64,000 nucleotides of DNA from Akkermansia muciniphila (GTDB lineage Bacteria > Verrucomicrobiota > Verrucomicrobiia > Limisphaerales > F1-80-MAGS106). How positions within the stretch are numbered: the first letter of the stretch is position 1; each line of letters starts with the position of its first letter. The notes under the pieces were generated by a model that was not told where the DNA came from, did no database searches, and saw only the letters and a program-made list of their open reading frames with translations. The position numbers and the translations under genes were made by a program. The stretch covers positions 1 through 64,000 of the forward strand of contig CAMBEJ010000008.1 of NCBI GenBank assembly GCA_945865375.1, in the 5' to 3' direction. Below are positions 39,438-48,888 of the stretch, one piece after another.

Positions 39438-42400
39438 CTAAAGGTTATACCGAATTCGATAGTAACGCTGACTGGATCCTTCGGACAGTGTGTCCTGAAT
39501 ACTGACAGAACTGTTGGCTTCGGACGTGTGAGTGTAATTTTGAAGCAACTGCCAAGCTCCATTCAATAGATCCACGCTATACTCAATCACATAAGTCCTG
39601 CCCGCTGCGGCATCCCAGGTCAACAGCGTTTTCCCTGAAACAACGTTCGCGCCGATCTTGACACCGCCAAAGGGAGTCAGATCAAAACCGTTGGCAATGC
39701 CGTCCCCGTCCGAATCGATGGATCGACTCTGGATAAACTGCCTGTTCATCTTGATGGTTTTTCCCGTGCCCAGGGCGACATCGACTGAGCTGTTGGGTCC
39801 GGCAAACTCGCTCACCCACGAAAGTTTCCCACCCAGTGCTCCATTAAGCTCCTCCGCTGGGACGTTGGAATCGGCAAAATATATTTTGAAATTGGGATTA
39901 ATTTTGACGAAATCACTAAGGTTTGCCAGATAACTCGGACCGATCTCGAGGTAGTCCACATAAATCGCGCTGGAAGGTCCGATGCCAGAGAATTCTTGTA
40001 AACTATCCAATCCCCCATCCAAGACCATCTTGCCAATCGCGGCGTTGTCCACAAATCCAACTGCCTTGGCACCCCTATCCTCACCCGCCCAAGTGTGTGA
40101 GATGGCTTCAAACCTAGCCGCGGTCAGCTTCAGAGTAGTTCCTAACAGATCACCCCGTTTGGGTTTCACAACAAGGTGGACGCCACGAGTTGCCGTGATG
40201 AGGTTTTGAGCAGTGCCACCGCTATCGGACAAATTCTCTGTGACTGCGAGAACCAGCGTTGAAGATGTGTTGTTTGTATAGCGGCGCATCTTGAGTTCCT
40301 CCGCTTCTATTCGGATGTCCCCACCCGCGTCGAAACGACCCCCATCTAGCTTCACTGATCGAGCCTTAAGAGAGATACCACCTGGGCCCGTCGCCATGAA
40401 GACCTGCTGTCCCTGTTCGACGTATTGTCCCGCCAAGAAAATACCACTGTTCTCAAAATAATCGCAGCGAACGAGATGACCAATCGCCACATTTGTCCCC
40501 GAATTAACAACGTTTAAATAAGGCGTCTGCCTATCCGTGCCCAGAAATGCAGTCCCAGGCACTGAAATCAACCCGTGGTTGGTCAGGCTCATCAAACCTG
40601 GGAAAAATCGATCTGTCCAATCGCTTATGTTGGCACCTAGAAGAAGTGCGCTGTTCGTCAGCATCGTTAAGCTTTGAGCTTCCACGCTCACCGATTCCAC
40701 GATCCGGAGGGTATCCCCTACAACCACATCTCTGCTTTCCGCGTGGAACCCTGTGACATAAGTTGGCTGCCGTGTGCTCACAGTCCGGGCATCCACCATC
40801 AGCACATGGAAAACGATGTCGATTGTGTTGGTGAAAATCTCTTGAATCGTCGCAATCCCATTGGTATCGGCTGGGTCTGGAAGCGTGTTGGTGAGCGCAA
40901 ACCCGGTTTGATTAGTCCAAATAGCGCTGAACGCGAAAACGTTGCCGGACATCCGTTGGATCTGTGCCTTCGACAGATTTTGAACGCTCAGCAGCTCATT
41001 GGTGGAAGACAGATCGTAATAAATATTCTGGACGTCGATGGCCGTTGATTTCGTGCTTTCCAAATGCTTCGTGCTGATGCTCACCAGACCTTCGCCTCTA
41101 ATGCGCGTTCGTTCTAAATTGAGTGTGTCGGCTAGGATCACCACTTTGCCAGGAAGGTTGGTGATGGACGCGTTCCCGACACTGGGAAGGTCAGCAAGCT
41201 GGTTTGTGAAAAAGAAGCCGTAGGACGAATACGTGTTCGTCGTCACGTTGTTCGTGAAGCTCGAATGATAAAACAGGTCTGGACGAATGATGGCATTTGT
41301 GACGGCTGTAGGCAGCGGCCGAATGCTGAAGAAAGCCACCGGATCCACTCTGGCGACTTCAAAATTCGCGGGGATGTACGTGCTGCCCGTGCTCAGGTTC
41401 GTGAGGGTGTTGTAGTTGGTCTCCGAAGCCAGTCGATCCGCTAGATAGATCGTCGCAAAATCATTACCGCCCGTGACGACGTTGGTCTCAACAGACGCCA
41501 ATTGCACCACCACGGTTTTGAAGACGTTGGTGGGTATCGTGCTGTTGTAGAACGTCACGCTGGTTGTCAAATTCGTATCTCGGGTTGTCACGAATACAGC
41601 TTGAATAGCGATATTCGTGGCAATCATGTAGTTGGTGGTGGTGGTGTTCGTCGTGCCTGGAATTGTATTCGTGACGACGAAAATGCCGACCCCCGCCGCG
41701 TTTGTGTAGACGTAACTCGCAGGGGCTGTCAACTGGATCCTGCGGTTGAGCCTCCGCTGTGCCGCATTGGTTACAGCATGGGAGCCCGAATCAACCAGAA
41801 ATGATTTGCCCTGCACACTCAGAAGGGGTGGTAAGAAAAATGCTGGGTTCTGATTCACCGGATCAGGCATCGACCCTATTCCCCAATAAATATCAGACAC
41901 TCCGGTCTCAGGAAAAAAGTTCGTTTCCGTCTGAAACTCTGAAGACCCATTGATAGCACTTATCAAAAGCCCACCTCGGGACAGATCAACGTTCGCACCT
42001 TCAATTCTTATCAGGCCGCCCGGATCGCTTGAAATGAGACCTCGGTTAATAATATTGGTCGCTTTCACTTCGACGGAAGGCGGCAAAAAAGAAAGGCTTC
42101 CTGCTTGGACGGACGCGCCTGTGCCGTTAAAAAAGGACGAAGACCACGAACGCTTTCCGCTGTCTGAAATGTTTTGGAAGAGAAAACCAGGCGATCCAAA
42201 CATCTGACCCCGATTTGTATAATAGAGCGTGTTCTGGGTTGTGTAAGGCAGCGATGTGCCAACGGAGAAGTCACCGAAATTGCCAAAGATGACGGCATCG
42301 ATCTGTGGGACGTTCGTGAGTATGCTGAAGTTCTCATAGCGAGGACTCGGGGCAGACACGACGTTGCAGAGGAACGCCAGAGCAAAAGTCCCCACTCCAA

Positions 42401-42440
42401 TAACCTTTTTCATAGCTGCGTTGAAATCGTCTTGAAACAT
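39438..42440 (-). CDS. Large secreted/surface protein, possibly beta-helix-like
   Basis: 1000 aa; signal peptide FALAFLCNVVSA, repetitive beta-rich Thr/Asn body, SIDSDGDGIANGFDLTPFGG, C-terminal module TYVIEYSVDLLNGAWQLL...RYYRIRYNL. Confidence 0.6.
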   Translation of the reverse strand: MFQDDFNAAMKKVIGVGTFALAFLCNVVSAPSPRYENFSILTNVPQIDAVIFGNFGDFSVGTSLPYTTQNTLYYTNRGQMFGSPGFLFQNISDSGKRSWSSSFFNGTGASVQAGSLSFLPPSVEVKATNIINRGLISSDPGGLIRIEGANVDLSRGGLLISAINGSSEFQTETNFFPETGVSDIYWGIGSMPDPVNQNPAFFLPPLLSVQGKSFLVDSGSHAVTNAAQRRLNRRIQLTAPASYVYTNAAGVGIFVVTNTIPGTTNTTTTNYMIATNIAIQAVFVTTRDTNLTTSVTFYNSTIPTNVFKTVVVQLASVETNVVTGGNDFATIYLADRLASETNYNTLTNLSTGSTYIPANFEVARVDPVAFFSIRPLPTAVTNAIIRPDLFYHSSFTNNVTTNTYSSYGFFFTNQLADLPSVGNASITNLPGKVVILADTLNLERTRIRGEGLVSISTKHLESTKSTAIDVQNIYYDLSSTNELLSVQNLSKAQIQRMSGNVFAFSAIWTNQTGFALTNTLPDPADTNGIATIQEIFTNTIDIVFHVLMVDARTVSTRQPTYVTGFHAESRDVVVGDTLRIVESVSVEAQSLTMLTNSALLLGANISDWTDRFFPGLMSLTNHGLISVPGTAFLGTDRQTPYLNVVNSGTNVAIGHLVRCDYFENSGIFLAGQYVEQGQQVFMATGPGGISLKARSVKLDGGRFDAGGDIRIEAEELKMRRYTNNTSSTLVLAVTENLSDSGGTAQNLITATRGVHLVVKPKRGDLLGTTLKLTAARFEAISHTWAGEDRGAKAVGFVDNAAIGKMVLDGGLDSLQEFSGIGPSSAIYVDYLEIGPSYLANLSDFVKINPNFKIYFADSNVPAEELNGALGGKLSWVSEFAGPNSSVDVALGTGKTIKMNRQFIQSRSIDSDGDGIANGFDLTPFGGVKIGANVVSGKTLLTWDAAAGRTYVIEYSVDLLNGAWQLLQNYTHTSEANSSVSIQDTLSEGSSQRYYRIRYNL

Positions 42441-42445
42441 GGCGT

Positions 42446-43954
42446 TTAGCGACCCACTACGATTCTTTCCAAGTCGTTAATGGAAGTGCCTGTCGGGAAG
42501 ACTAATGGGGCGTTTGTCGACGCATCAAAGAACCCCCAAGTAGGGCCTATAATGAATGCGCTATCCTCACCGGAGCCCACGTTCCGGTTGACTATCCACG
42601 CGCCGATGTCACTAAAGGTAAACACAACAGGACCACGAATATTCCCAGGACCACTGAGCGTCTCAGTGCCGTTGATGGCGTCCTGGTCCACGAAATTGAT
42701 GTTGCGCCCATACGTTATTGGCACAAATTGAGCCAAGCCCAGATCGTTTGCGCTGAACACGATATCTGGCTGCGTCGTGCTCAGTTCGACAAACTGCGTG
42801 ATCGCAGCCCCGTTTGTAATGTAAGTATCAGCAAATCGATTCCTGATGTTCAAGACCACGCCTAATATGGAATCGTAATTCACTCTGACAAAGCTCAACT
42901 TCTCGACACCAGGCCTCAAAGCAGTGTCAATCAGAGGTCGTGTGAAGTTTGTTATGGCAAGCCCCCCCCCGCCTGCCGCCCCACCACCGCCTCCGGCTGC
43001 TGCGTTTGTGATGGCTCCAATCGCAGGTGCCCAAGGATCCCCCCCTGCACCGCCACCGCCGCCGAATGGGGACTCCCACGGACCGCCGCCGCCCCCGACT
43101 CCAGCAGTGCCACCACCCAGAACTCCGGTTCCGGAAGCAATGATCGGCGTTCCGCCCAAAGTTTCCACATTGTAGTTCTGTCTCCGGTACAGATAACGCA
43201 AAGCGGCCACATCGTCCCGTGTGAGACCCGAATAGAATGTCCCAGAATTCTGCGAAGCCGAGGCGGCCGCCACATCGTAAGTTCCATTCAAAGAGTCTGC
43301 CAAAGAAGCGACCGAGGTGACGGAGGGTTGATTAGGATCCACAGCGATTTCGACAGCCTCGAATATATCTGGATTCGCGTAGGTCTGCTGGATGCTGTAA
43401 GTGTAGAGTGACCCGTTCACGTAGCTGGTCGGAACTAAGCTCACCGGATCAAAGTTCCGACGAATCACCGTGTAAAAGAAGATCGCTCCAATTGGAACCC
43501 TCTCACGCAGCGTGAACACCCACCGCTCGGGGACTGCCACTCCGAGTTGTTCCAACATCATCGACAGCGCCAATGACTTCAGATCGAGTAGTCCGAGAGC
43601 TTGGGCTGTGTAGTTGACTCGTCGTGTGTCCATCGGAAACTCGTTGAGCTCGACACTCAGCGCATCGGTCGACGGGAGGTCATTCAATATCTTCATTGCA
43701 GCCTCGATCGCGAACACGCCGTTTGAGCCAAAATAGTTCAAGAAGGAAGTGTCGTAGGCATAAGTCACGGTTCGCTGATTCCACCGATACTCCTCTCCCA
43801 GATTCATTGGACCCGCGAGGTCGGCGCCAATCTGGTAACCAATTTCTTGCCTCATCCATGTGGCAAAAGGTCCACCCAATGAAAACGCCTGCCCAACCGA
43901 TGAGGCCGCGAGCAAACAAACCACTGTCAGCAGTCTTGAAATGAATCGTGGCAT
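42446..43954 (-). CDS. Secreted protein with Gly-rich segment, distantly matrixin-like fold without zinc motif
   Basis: 502 aa; signal peptide; YRWNQRTVTYAYDTSFLNYFGSNGVFAIEAAMKILNDLPS, TRDDVAALRYLYR; no HExxH. Confidence 0.55.
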   Translation of the reverse strand: MPRFISRLLTVVCLLAASSVGQAFSLGGPFATWMRQEIGYQIGADLAGPMNLGEEYRWNQRTVTYAYDTSFLNYFGSNGVFAIEAAMKILNDLPSTDALSVELNEFPMDTRRVNYTAQALGLLDLKSLALSMMLEQLGVAVPERWVFTLRERVPIGAIFFYTVIRRNFDPVSLVPTSYVNGSLYTYSIQQTYANPDIFEAVEIAVDPNQPSVTSVASLADSLNGTYDVAAASASQNSGTFYSGLTRDDVAALRYLYRRQNYNVETLGGTPIIASGTGVLGGGTAGVGGGGGPWESPFGGGGGAGGDPWAPAIGAITNAAAGGGGGAAGGGGLAITNFTRPLIDTALRPGVEKLSFVRVNYDSILGVVLNIRNRFADTYITNGAAITQFVELSTTQPDIVFSANDLGLAQFVPITYGRNINFVDQDAINGTETLSGPGNIRGPVVFTFSDIGAWIVNRNVGSGEDSAFIIGPTWGFFDASTNAPLVFPTGTSINDLERIVVGR

Positions 43955-43965
43955 AAAACCAATTC

Positions 43966-45852
43966 TTACTTCAACCGGATCACCCTGAAATAGCCTTGAG
44001 CGGCACCGCCGGGCATGGGGACTGAATCGCTCTTTTCGGCGGCAAATCTCGCGCCACTCATATTTTCCCAATGCCCAAGCATCTTGCTTGTTTGGACCTG
44101 ATAAACCAATCCTGCCTGAGTATTCCAAACAAGGCGGGGACCCTGAGGTGTTTTTTCAATTCGAGTTCTCAGAACACTGCCCTTCACGATTGGGTCGGTA
44201 CCAGCCAGGAATTCCCGAATGTTTGAAGCGCCATCTCCGTCGGAATCCTCTAAACTCCCGGGCCAATTCGCAGAGTCTCTTCCGAAATGACTCTCCTGCC
44301 AATCGTCCGGCAATCCGTCGCTGTTAGCATCTTCACCCCATGTGACACCCCGACCGGCACCTGACGGGGGCGAATGACGGCCATCCGCAAGCCGATAAGC
44401 CAGCTTGAAGCTGATGGATGATCTGGGGGCAAGGGGGGCACTTAAGAAAAAGTTCTCTTTCACATCGATCGGAACTGAGCCGTTGTCCACATAGATCTCA
44501 TACATCACTGAACCCAAGCCCACCACTTCTGGCCATGTGACGCTCACTCTGCTTGAGCTCACCGCATTGACAATGGGCGCTCCCGGAGCCTCAAGGGGTA
44601 AGCTATTTCGCGAATACCTTTGAGCCACGAGATCGAATCCAGAACTCACTCCGGAGAAGCTGCTCCAAACAACGAGAAGTTTCCCCGTGGCATCCGAACC
44701 GACGCTCGGATGGAGTTGCTGGTTCCGGGTGGTTGTGTTCACCAAAAACTCGACACCCGCACCCGCCGTCAGGCCAGCGGCTGAGATAAATCTGCCATAA
44801 ATCCCCTCCCTAGACCCGTCTTGACCAAAACTGGTCCAACAAACGAATACCTCGGACCCGACCACTGAGAGCTGGGGCGCATATTGGTCCCCGACCACAG
44901 TTGTATTACACTTGTTTTCCTCACCCAAAGCCAAAGTGTTCGGGTCGACGCCTCTTGCGCTAACGTCCCACCCAGCACTTGATTTTTCCGTATCTCGTTG
45001 GCTCCAAGCCACCACCACACCGCCAGTGGAACTGACAAGCAACGTGGGATTGGAGCAAATGTCGGTGCTTCTGTTGACCCTCAATTCCCCCGTTACAGGG
45101 CTTAAATCGGCGTTGAGCAGCCGCATAAAAATGTCTGAAGACCCCTCGGATCGCTGCTGCTCAGAGACCCAGGCAACCAGGATCCTGCCATCCGGCAAGG
45201 CGATGACTGTCGAGGATTTTTGGCTGGATTTAGTGGTTTGGTTGACAAGGATCGGATCACCCAGCTTTTGCCCTGCACCAGAAAGTTTCTGAGCATAAAC
45301 TCCAAACAAGCTTCCGTCTGAACCTAAGTTTGACCAACTCACGACCACGCCCCCATCCTCTGTGCTCGCGACGGCTGCCGACTGGCCGTTTTCCGGGCTG
45401 ACGGGCACGTCGCCAGTGAGAAACTTCCCCTGGGCATCCAAAAAGCGCGCCACAATCCGCTTGACTCCAAAAGGGGCACTTTGCCAAACAAAAGCAGCTC
45501 CACCCTCCTTGAGTTGGGTGACTTGAGGAAGCTCCTGGTCGCCCGCGCCCATTTCGTTTACCCGAAATGGGCTAAAGGTTGGGTTAAAATTGGCATCCAA
45601 ACGCCTAGCACTGACCCCCAGGCCATCCCCATCTGTCGCGTTGTCCTGCCAGACGAGGTAAGAACCATCCTTTTTCACCGAGACCCTTGCTTTTGTCTGA
45701 TCCCCACGGAGAGCGCCAGCAACCCCAAACTCCCCTCCTTGAGGACTGAAAAGCTCCTGACAATGAGCGCCCCACTGGACACCCAAAACAGCGGCCCAGA
45801 TTGCCGCAGAACCTGTCGCCCGCGAAATGAATGACATAGGGATCAAAATCAT
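43966..45852 (-). CDS. Secreted protein with seven propeller-like repeats, Fn3-like domain and Ca-binding DxDGDG motif
   Basis: repeats such as DGGVVVSWSNLGSDGSLFGVYAQKL; LEDSDGDGASNIREFLAGTDPI. Confidence 0.65.
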   Translation of the reverse strand: MILIPMSFISRATGSAAIWAAVLGVQWGAHCQELFSPQGGEFGVAGALRGDQTKARVSVKKDGSYLVWQDNATDGDGLGVSARRLDANFNPTFSPFRVNEMGAGDQELPQVTQLKEGGAAFVWQSAPFGVKRIVARFLDAQGKFLTGDVPVSPENGQSAAVASTEDGGVVVSWSNLGSDGSLFGVYAQKLSGAGQKLGDPILVNQTTKSSQKSSTVIALPDGRILVAWVSEQQRSEGSSDIFMRLLNADLSPVTGELRVNRSTDICSNPTLLVSSTGGVVVAWSQRDTEKSSAGWDVSARGVDPNTLALGEENKCNTTVVGDQYAPQLSVVGSEVFVCWTSFGQDGSREGIYGRFISAAGLTAGAGVEFLVNTTTRNQQLHPSVGSDATGKLLVVWSSFSGVSSGFDLVAQRYSRNSLPLEAPGAPIVNAVSSSRVSVTWPEVVGLGSVMYEIYVDNGSVPIDVKENFFLSAPLAPRSSISFKLAYRLADGRHSPPSGAGRGVTWGEDANSDGLPDDWQESHFGRDSANWPGSLEDSDGDGASNIREFLAGTDPIVKGSVLRTRIEKTPQGPRLVWNTQAGLVYQVQTSKMLGHWENMSGARFAAEKSDSVPMPGGAAQGYFRVIRLK

Positions 45853-45957
45853 GAAACCAGAAGGATGATATGTTTCGCCATGGTTTCTATTATTTTCTGA
45901 GCAGTAACCCTGCCAACTTGCATTCCCTGAAAGTGAAGACAGTAAGCCAAACCTTCA

Positions 45958-48879
45958 TTATTGAACACGTCCCGTCAACACGGGTGTGCTGTTCGGATCA
46001 TAAGGAAGGTTATCAGGTGAATGCACACGGTTGCCAGCGGGGTCGATGATCGTCGGGGTGACGAAAATCACGAGATGCTTCTTCTCATTGGATGAAGACT
46101 CGCTCCTGAACAGCCGACCAAGCAATGGAATGTCACCTAGGACAGGAACTTTGTCCTTAGTTTTCTTGATATTCTCAGACATCAAACCACCGAGAACCAC
46201 TGTTTGACCGTCCCAAACGATCGCGCTAGTCGTCACCTGACGAACACGGAGCCGTGGCAACGGTTGTGAAGCCTGTAGCGGCGCCGCGCCCACAGTTCCA
46301 ACCACTTGGATCTGCGAGACGAACGGGCTGGTGTCATAGCCCACGAACTCGGTAATTGTAGGAATCAAAGTCATCTGGATCGTGTAGCCATCCGCAGACA
46401 CCGAAGGAATCACGTCCAATGTGGTCCCTGCGGGAATCGTTATTGTCGTATAGGTCTGGGTCCCGACCGCGGCACCGCCTCCACCACCACCCAAACCGCC
46501 TCCACCGCCTACATTGCCGCCCTGATTGAGTCCGGAAACAATGCTTCTGTAATCAACCACAGAGACCTGTGCCTGCCTGCCGCTCAATGTCGTCAAACGA
46601 GGTGAGGACAACAGATCGACGCCTTCCCTTTGCTCCAAAGCCCTGATCACAAGTCGAAATTGAGGATCGGTCAAGATGCCGGTGATCGTGCCGACTGCGG
46701 GAATAGCCGCTTGAGTCGCGTCTTGATTGCGAAGGCCGGAGCTGAGAATCCCATCGGTTCCAGCATTCGGGAACACGGAGGGAATTCCTCCGGTACTGGG
46801 AAAGATCCCGGAAGGGTTGGCCGGGGACGGGGATCCAGTGTATGAAGGGGCCGTGCCGCCTTGCATGCCAATCGCACCGCCTTTTGCGAGCGTATTGCCA
46901 AGCAGCCAATCGAATCCGATTGCCTTGTTATCTTTTTGGCTAATCTCCGCGAATTTAGCTTCGATTGTCACTTGAGGTGGTGCCGTGTTGAGCACCTGTA
47001 TGGCTTGATCTATGATGTCGAGATCCTGCATCGTTGCACGGACAAACAGAATCCCCGTCCGATCATTGAAAAAGAGGGACTTCACACCAGCCCCGGGATC
47101 TGCTTGTGGTCCACCCAAGCCGCCACCCAAACCACCCCCACCAAATCCACCGCCGCCTGCTGCCCCACCAAATCCGCCTCCACCGCCGCCAGCCCCACCC
47201 CCGCCACCACCGGCTCCGCCACCACCCACAGTCAGTGTGGGAGGGAAGTAAATCCCAGCTGACAAGAAGAATTCCCGGACCAGAACTTGAATTTCAGCCA
47301 AAGGATATTTCTGCGTGACATATTTGATCGTCCCGCTGCTTCCAGTTTGCTGAAAGCTTCCCACCGTGCCGCCGCCGGCGGCACCCCCACCAGCAGCTCC
47401 GCCGCCCCCGCCCCCGCCCCCGGCTGCACCACCCCCGCCTTGGCCACCTGTGATCGTGGCAGGCTGAACTCCCGGGTAGCCATTTTGCGAGCCTCCCTGT
47501 CCGCCACCCGCAGCCCCGCCGCCCCCGCCGCCCCCGCCGCCACCCCCTGCCCCGCCACCCCCACCGCCGCCAATTTGGTCACCGAATGGGATTCCGACGA
47601 CGGCTTCAAGTCCCTGAAGAAAGGTGTTCGGATCGACCCGGAATGTACGGGTGTAAAGCTGTAGCGGCTCGGGAGTTTTCTGTGAGAAAACGACAGCATA
47701 ATCTTCGATGGACACTTTGAGAGGCTTGTCAGCCGCTTTCGACACAGCATCCAACACGTCTGCAATACGAAGATTTCGCAGGGGCGGATTGATCTTGATG
47801 GTCACTGTATTCAGATCCACAGGCTCTTGCTGTTGCGGTTGAACCGTAAACTGCCCCGTCACCGGATCCACAGTGGGAACCCCTTGCGCACCAGAGCTGG
47901 AATCGATCTGAGAATTGATGACGAAGTTGACTCCCTGTTTGTCTGGGTCCCGTTTGCGGGCTTCCTCGTCCAAGAATTTAACCACTTCGCTGAGTGGCAA
48001 GCCATCGAAGAAAACCTCGTTCAAAACAATCCTATCCAGCTTGTAATGGATTTGCTGTCTTCCGGTGCCAGTATAGATTCGGTTCGTTCTGGCGTAAATA
48101 TTTGGCGAGGGGAGTAACTCCCGTTGCGTCGGTGGAATCCAGGCTTTGCTCACTTCAACCAACATGTCTTTTGCTGTGACTTCGCGCTTTCTGGCCTCTT
48201 GGGCGTACTTTGTCTCTTTTATAAGACTGAGGTAGTAGAATGCAGCTCGGTTCTCGGGATCTGCCTTCGTCGCCGCGGTAAACTTGACGTTGGCTTCTTC
48301 TAACTTCCCCATCTCGAAAAGCAGCCTCCCATCCTGTACGAGGATGCTGGTTTTAATCCGGCTTTCGGCCATTTCGGGAACAAGGGCTCTCACTTCATCG
48401 CTTGGAGTCATTCCCCGGAGCTTGTCCAACTCCTTATCGTTTTGTTTCTTGAAGTCCTTTGCTCTGGCGTTCTCCGGGTCCACTCTCAAGACTCTGACGA
48501 TTTGCGCATCGGCTTCCTTGTAATTGGCCTGTTTGACTGCGATGGTCGCAAGTTGAGTGCGCACGTCAACCAAACCGGCGATGGTCTGCGATCGTTCAGC
48601 ATCGATGCCGGACCCAATTCGCTGGACCAGGCCGTAGGCGTCCTCGTAGGATTTGGCGGCCCCAGGAAGGTCCTTCTTCTTTTGAAAGTCCTGGGCTGTT
48701 GCCAAAGTTTTTCGAAGGAGGATGCTCGCCTCTTGCCTGCGAACGCCCTCCTCCTCGACAATTTTCGCCACGCCGGAATCAGCGGCTATAGCGGCAACTG
48801 GCGCTAGAAGTAGAATAAAACCAAGTGTGGTGGTGGCTGCTTTGAACATGAAACTGCTTTCTTTTAGAAAAAAAGACAT
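45958..48879 (-). CDS. Secretin (type II/IV pilus outer-membrane family), Amuc_1098-like
   Basis: 973 aa; N-terminal TPR-like, secretin core EQREGVDLLSSPRLTTLSGRQAQV...VWDGQTVVLGGLMSENIKKTKDKVPVLGDIPLLGRLFRSE; poly-Gly inserts. Confidence 0.88.
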   Translation of the reverse strand: MSFFLKESSFMFKAATTTLGFILLLAPVAAIAADSGVAKIVEEEGVRRQEASILLRKTLATAQDFQKKKDLPGAAKSYEDAYGLVQRIGSGIDAERSQTIAGLVDVRTQLATIAVKQANYKEADAQIVRVLRVDPENARAKDFKKQNDKELDKLRGMTPSDEVRALVPEMAESRIKTSILVQDGRLLFEMGKLEEANVKFTAATKADPENRAAFYYLSLIKETKYAQEARKREVTAKDMLVEVSKAWIPPTQRELLPSPNIYARTNRIYTGTGRQQIHYKLDRIVLNEVFFDGLPLSEVVKFLDEEARKRDPDKQGVNFVINSQIDSSSGAQGVPTVDPVTGQFTVQPQQQEPVDLNTVTIKINPPLRNLRIADVLDAVSKAADKPLKVSIEDYAVVFSQKTPEPLQLYTRTFRVDPNTFLQGLEAVVGIPFGDQIGGGGGGGAGGGGGGGGGGGAAGGGQGGSQNGYPGVQPATITGGQGGGGAAGGGGGGGGAAGGGAAGGGTVGSFQQTGSSGTIKYVTQKYPLAEIQVLVREFFLSAGIYFPPTLTVGGGGAGGGGGGAGGGGGGFGGAAGGGGFGGGGLGGGLGGPQADPGAGVKSLFFNDRTGILFVRATMQDLDIIDQAIQVLNTAPPQVTIEAKFAEISQKDNKAIGFDWLLGNTLAKGGAIGMQGGTAPSYTGSPSPANPSGIFPSTGGIPSVFPNAGTDGILSSGLRNQDATQAAIPAVGTITGILTDPQFRLVIRALEQREGVDLLSSPRLTTLSGRQAQVSVVDYRSIVSGLNQGGNVGGGGGLGGGGGGAAVGTQTYTTITIPAGTTLDVIPSVSADGYTIQMTLIPTITEFVGYDTSPFVSQIQVVGTVGAAPLQASQPLPRLRVRQVTTSAIVWDGQTVVLGGLMSENIKKTKDKVPVLGDIPLLGRLFRSESSSNEKKHLVIFVTPTIIDPAGNRVHSPDNLPYDPNSTPVLTGRVQ

Positions 48880-48888
48880 ATTGAAGCG

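Noticed and set aside
42446-43954. Matrixin/zinc metalloprotease call
   Set aside because: Parts resemble matrixin-like secreted proteins but no HExxH zinc motif is present, so catalytic function is not claimed
47100-47580. GC-rich ccgccaccacc tracts as noncoding satellite
   Set aside because: In frame inside the secretin gene, encoding Gly-rich linkers
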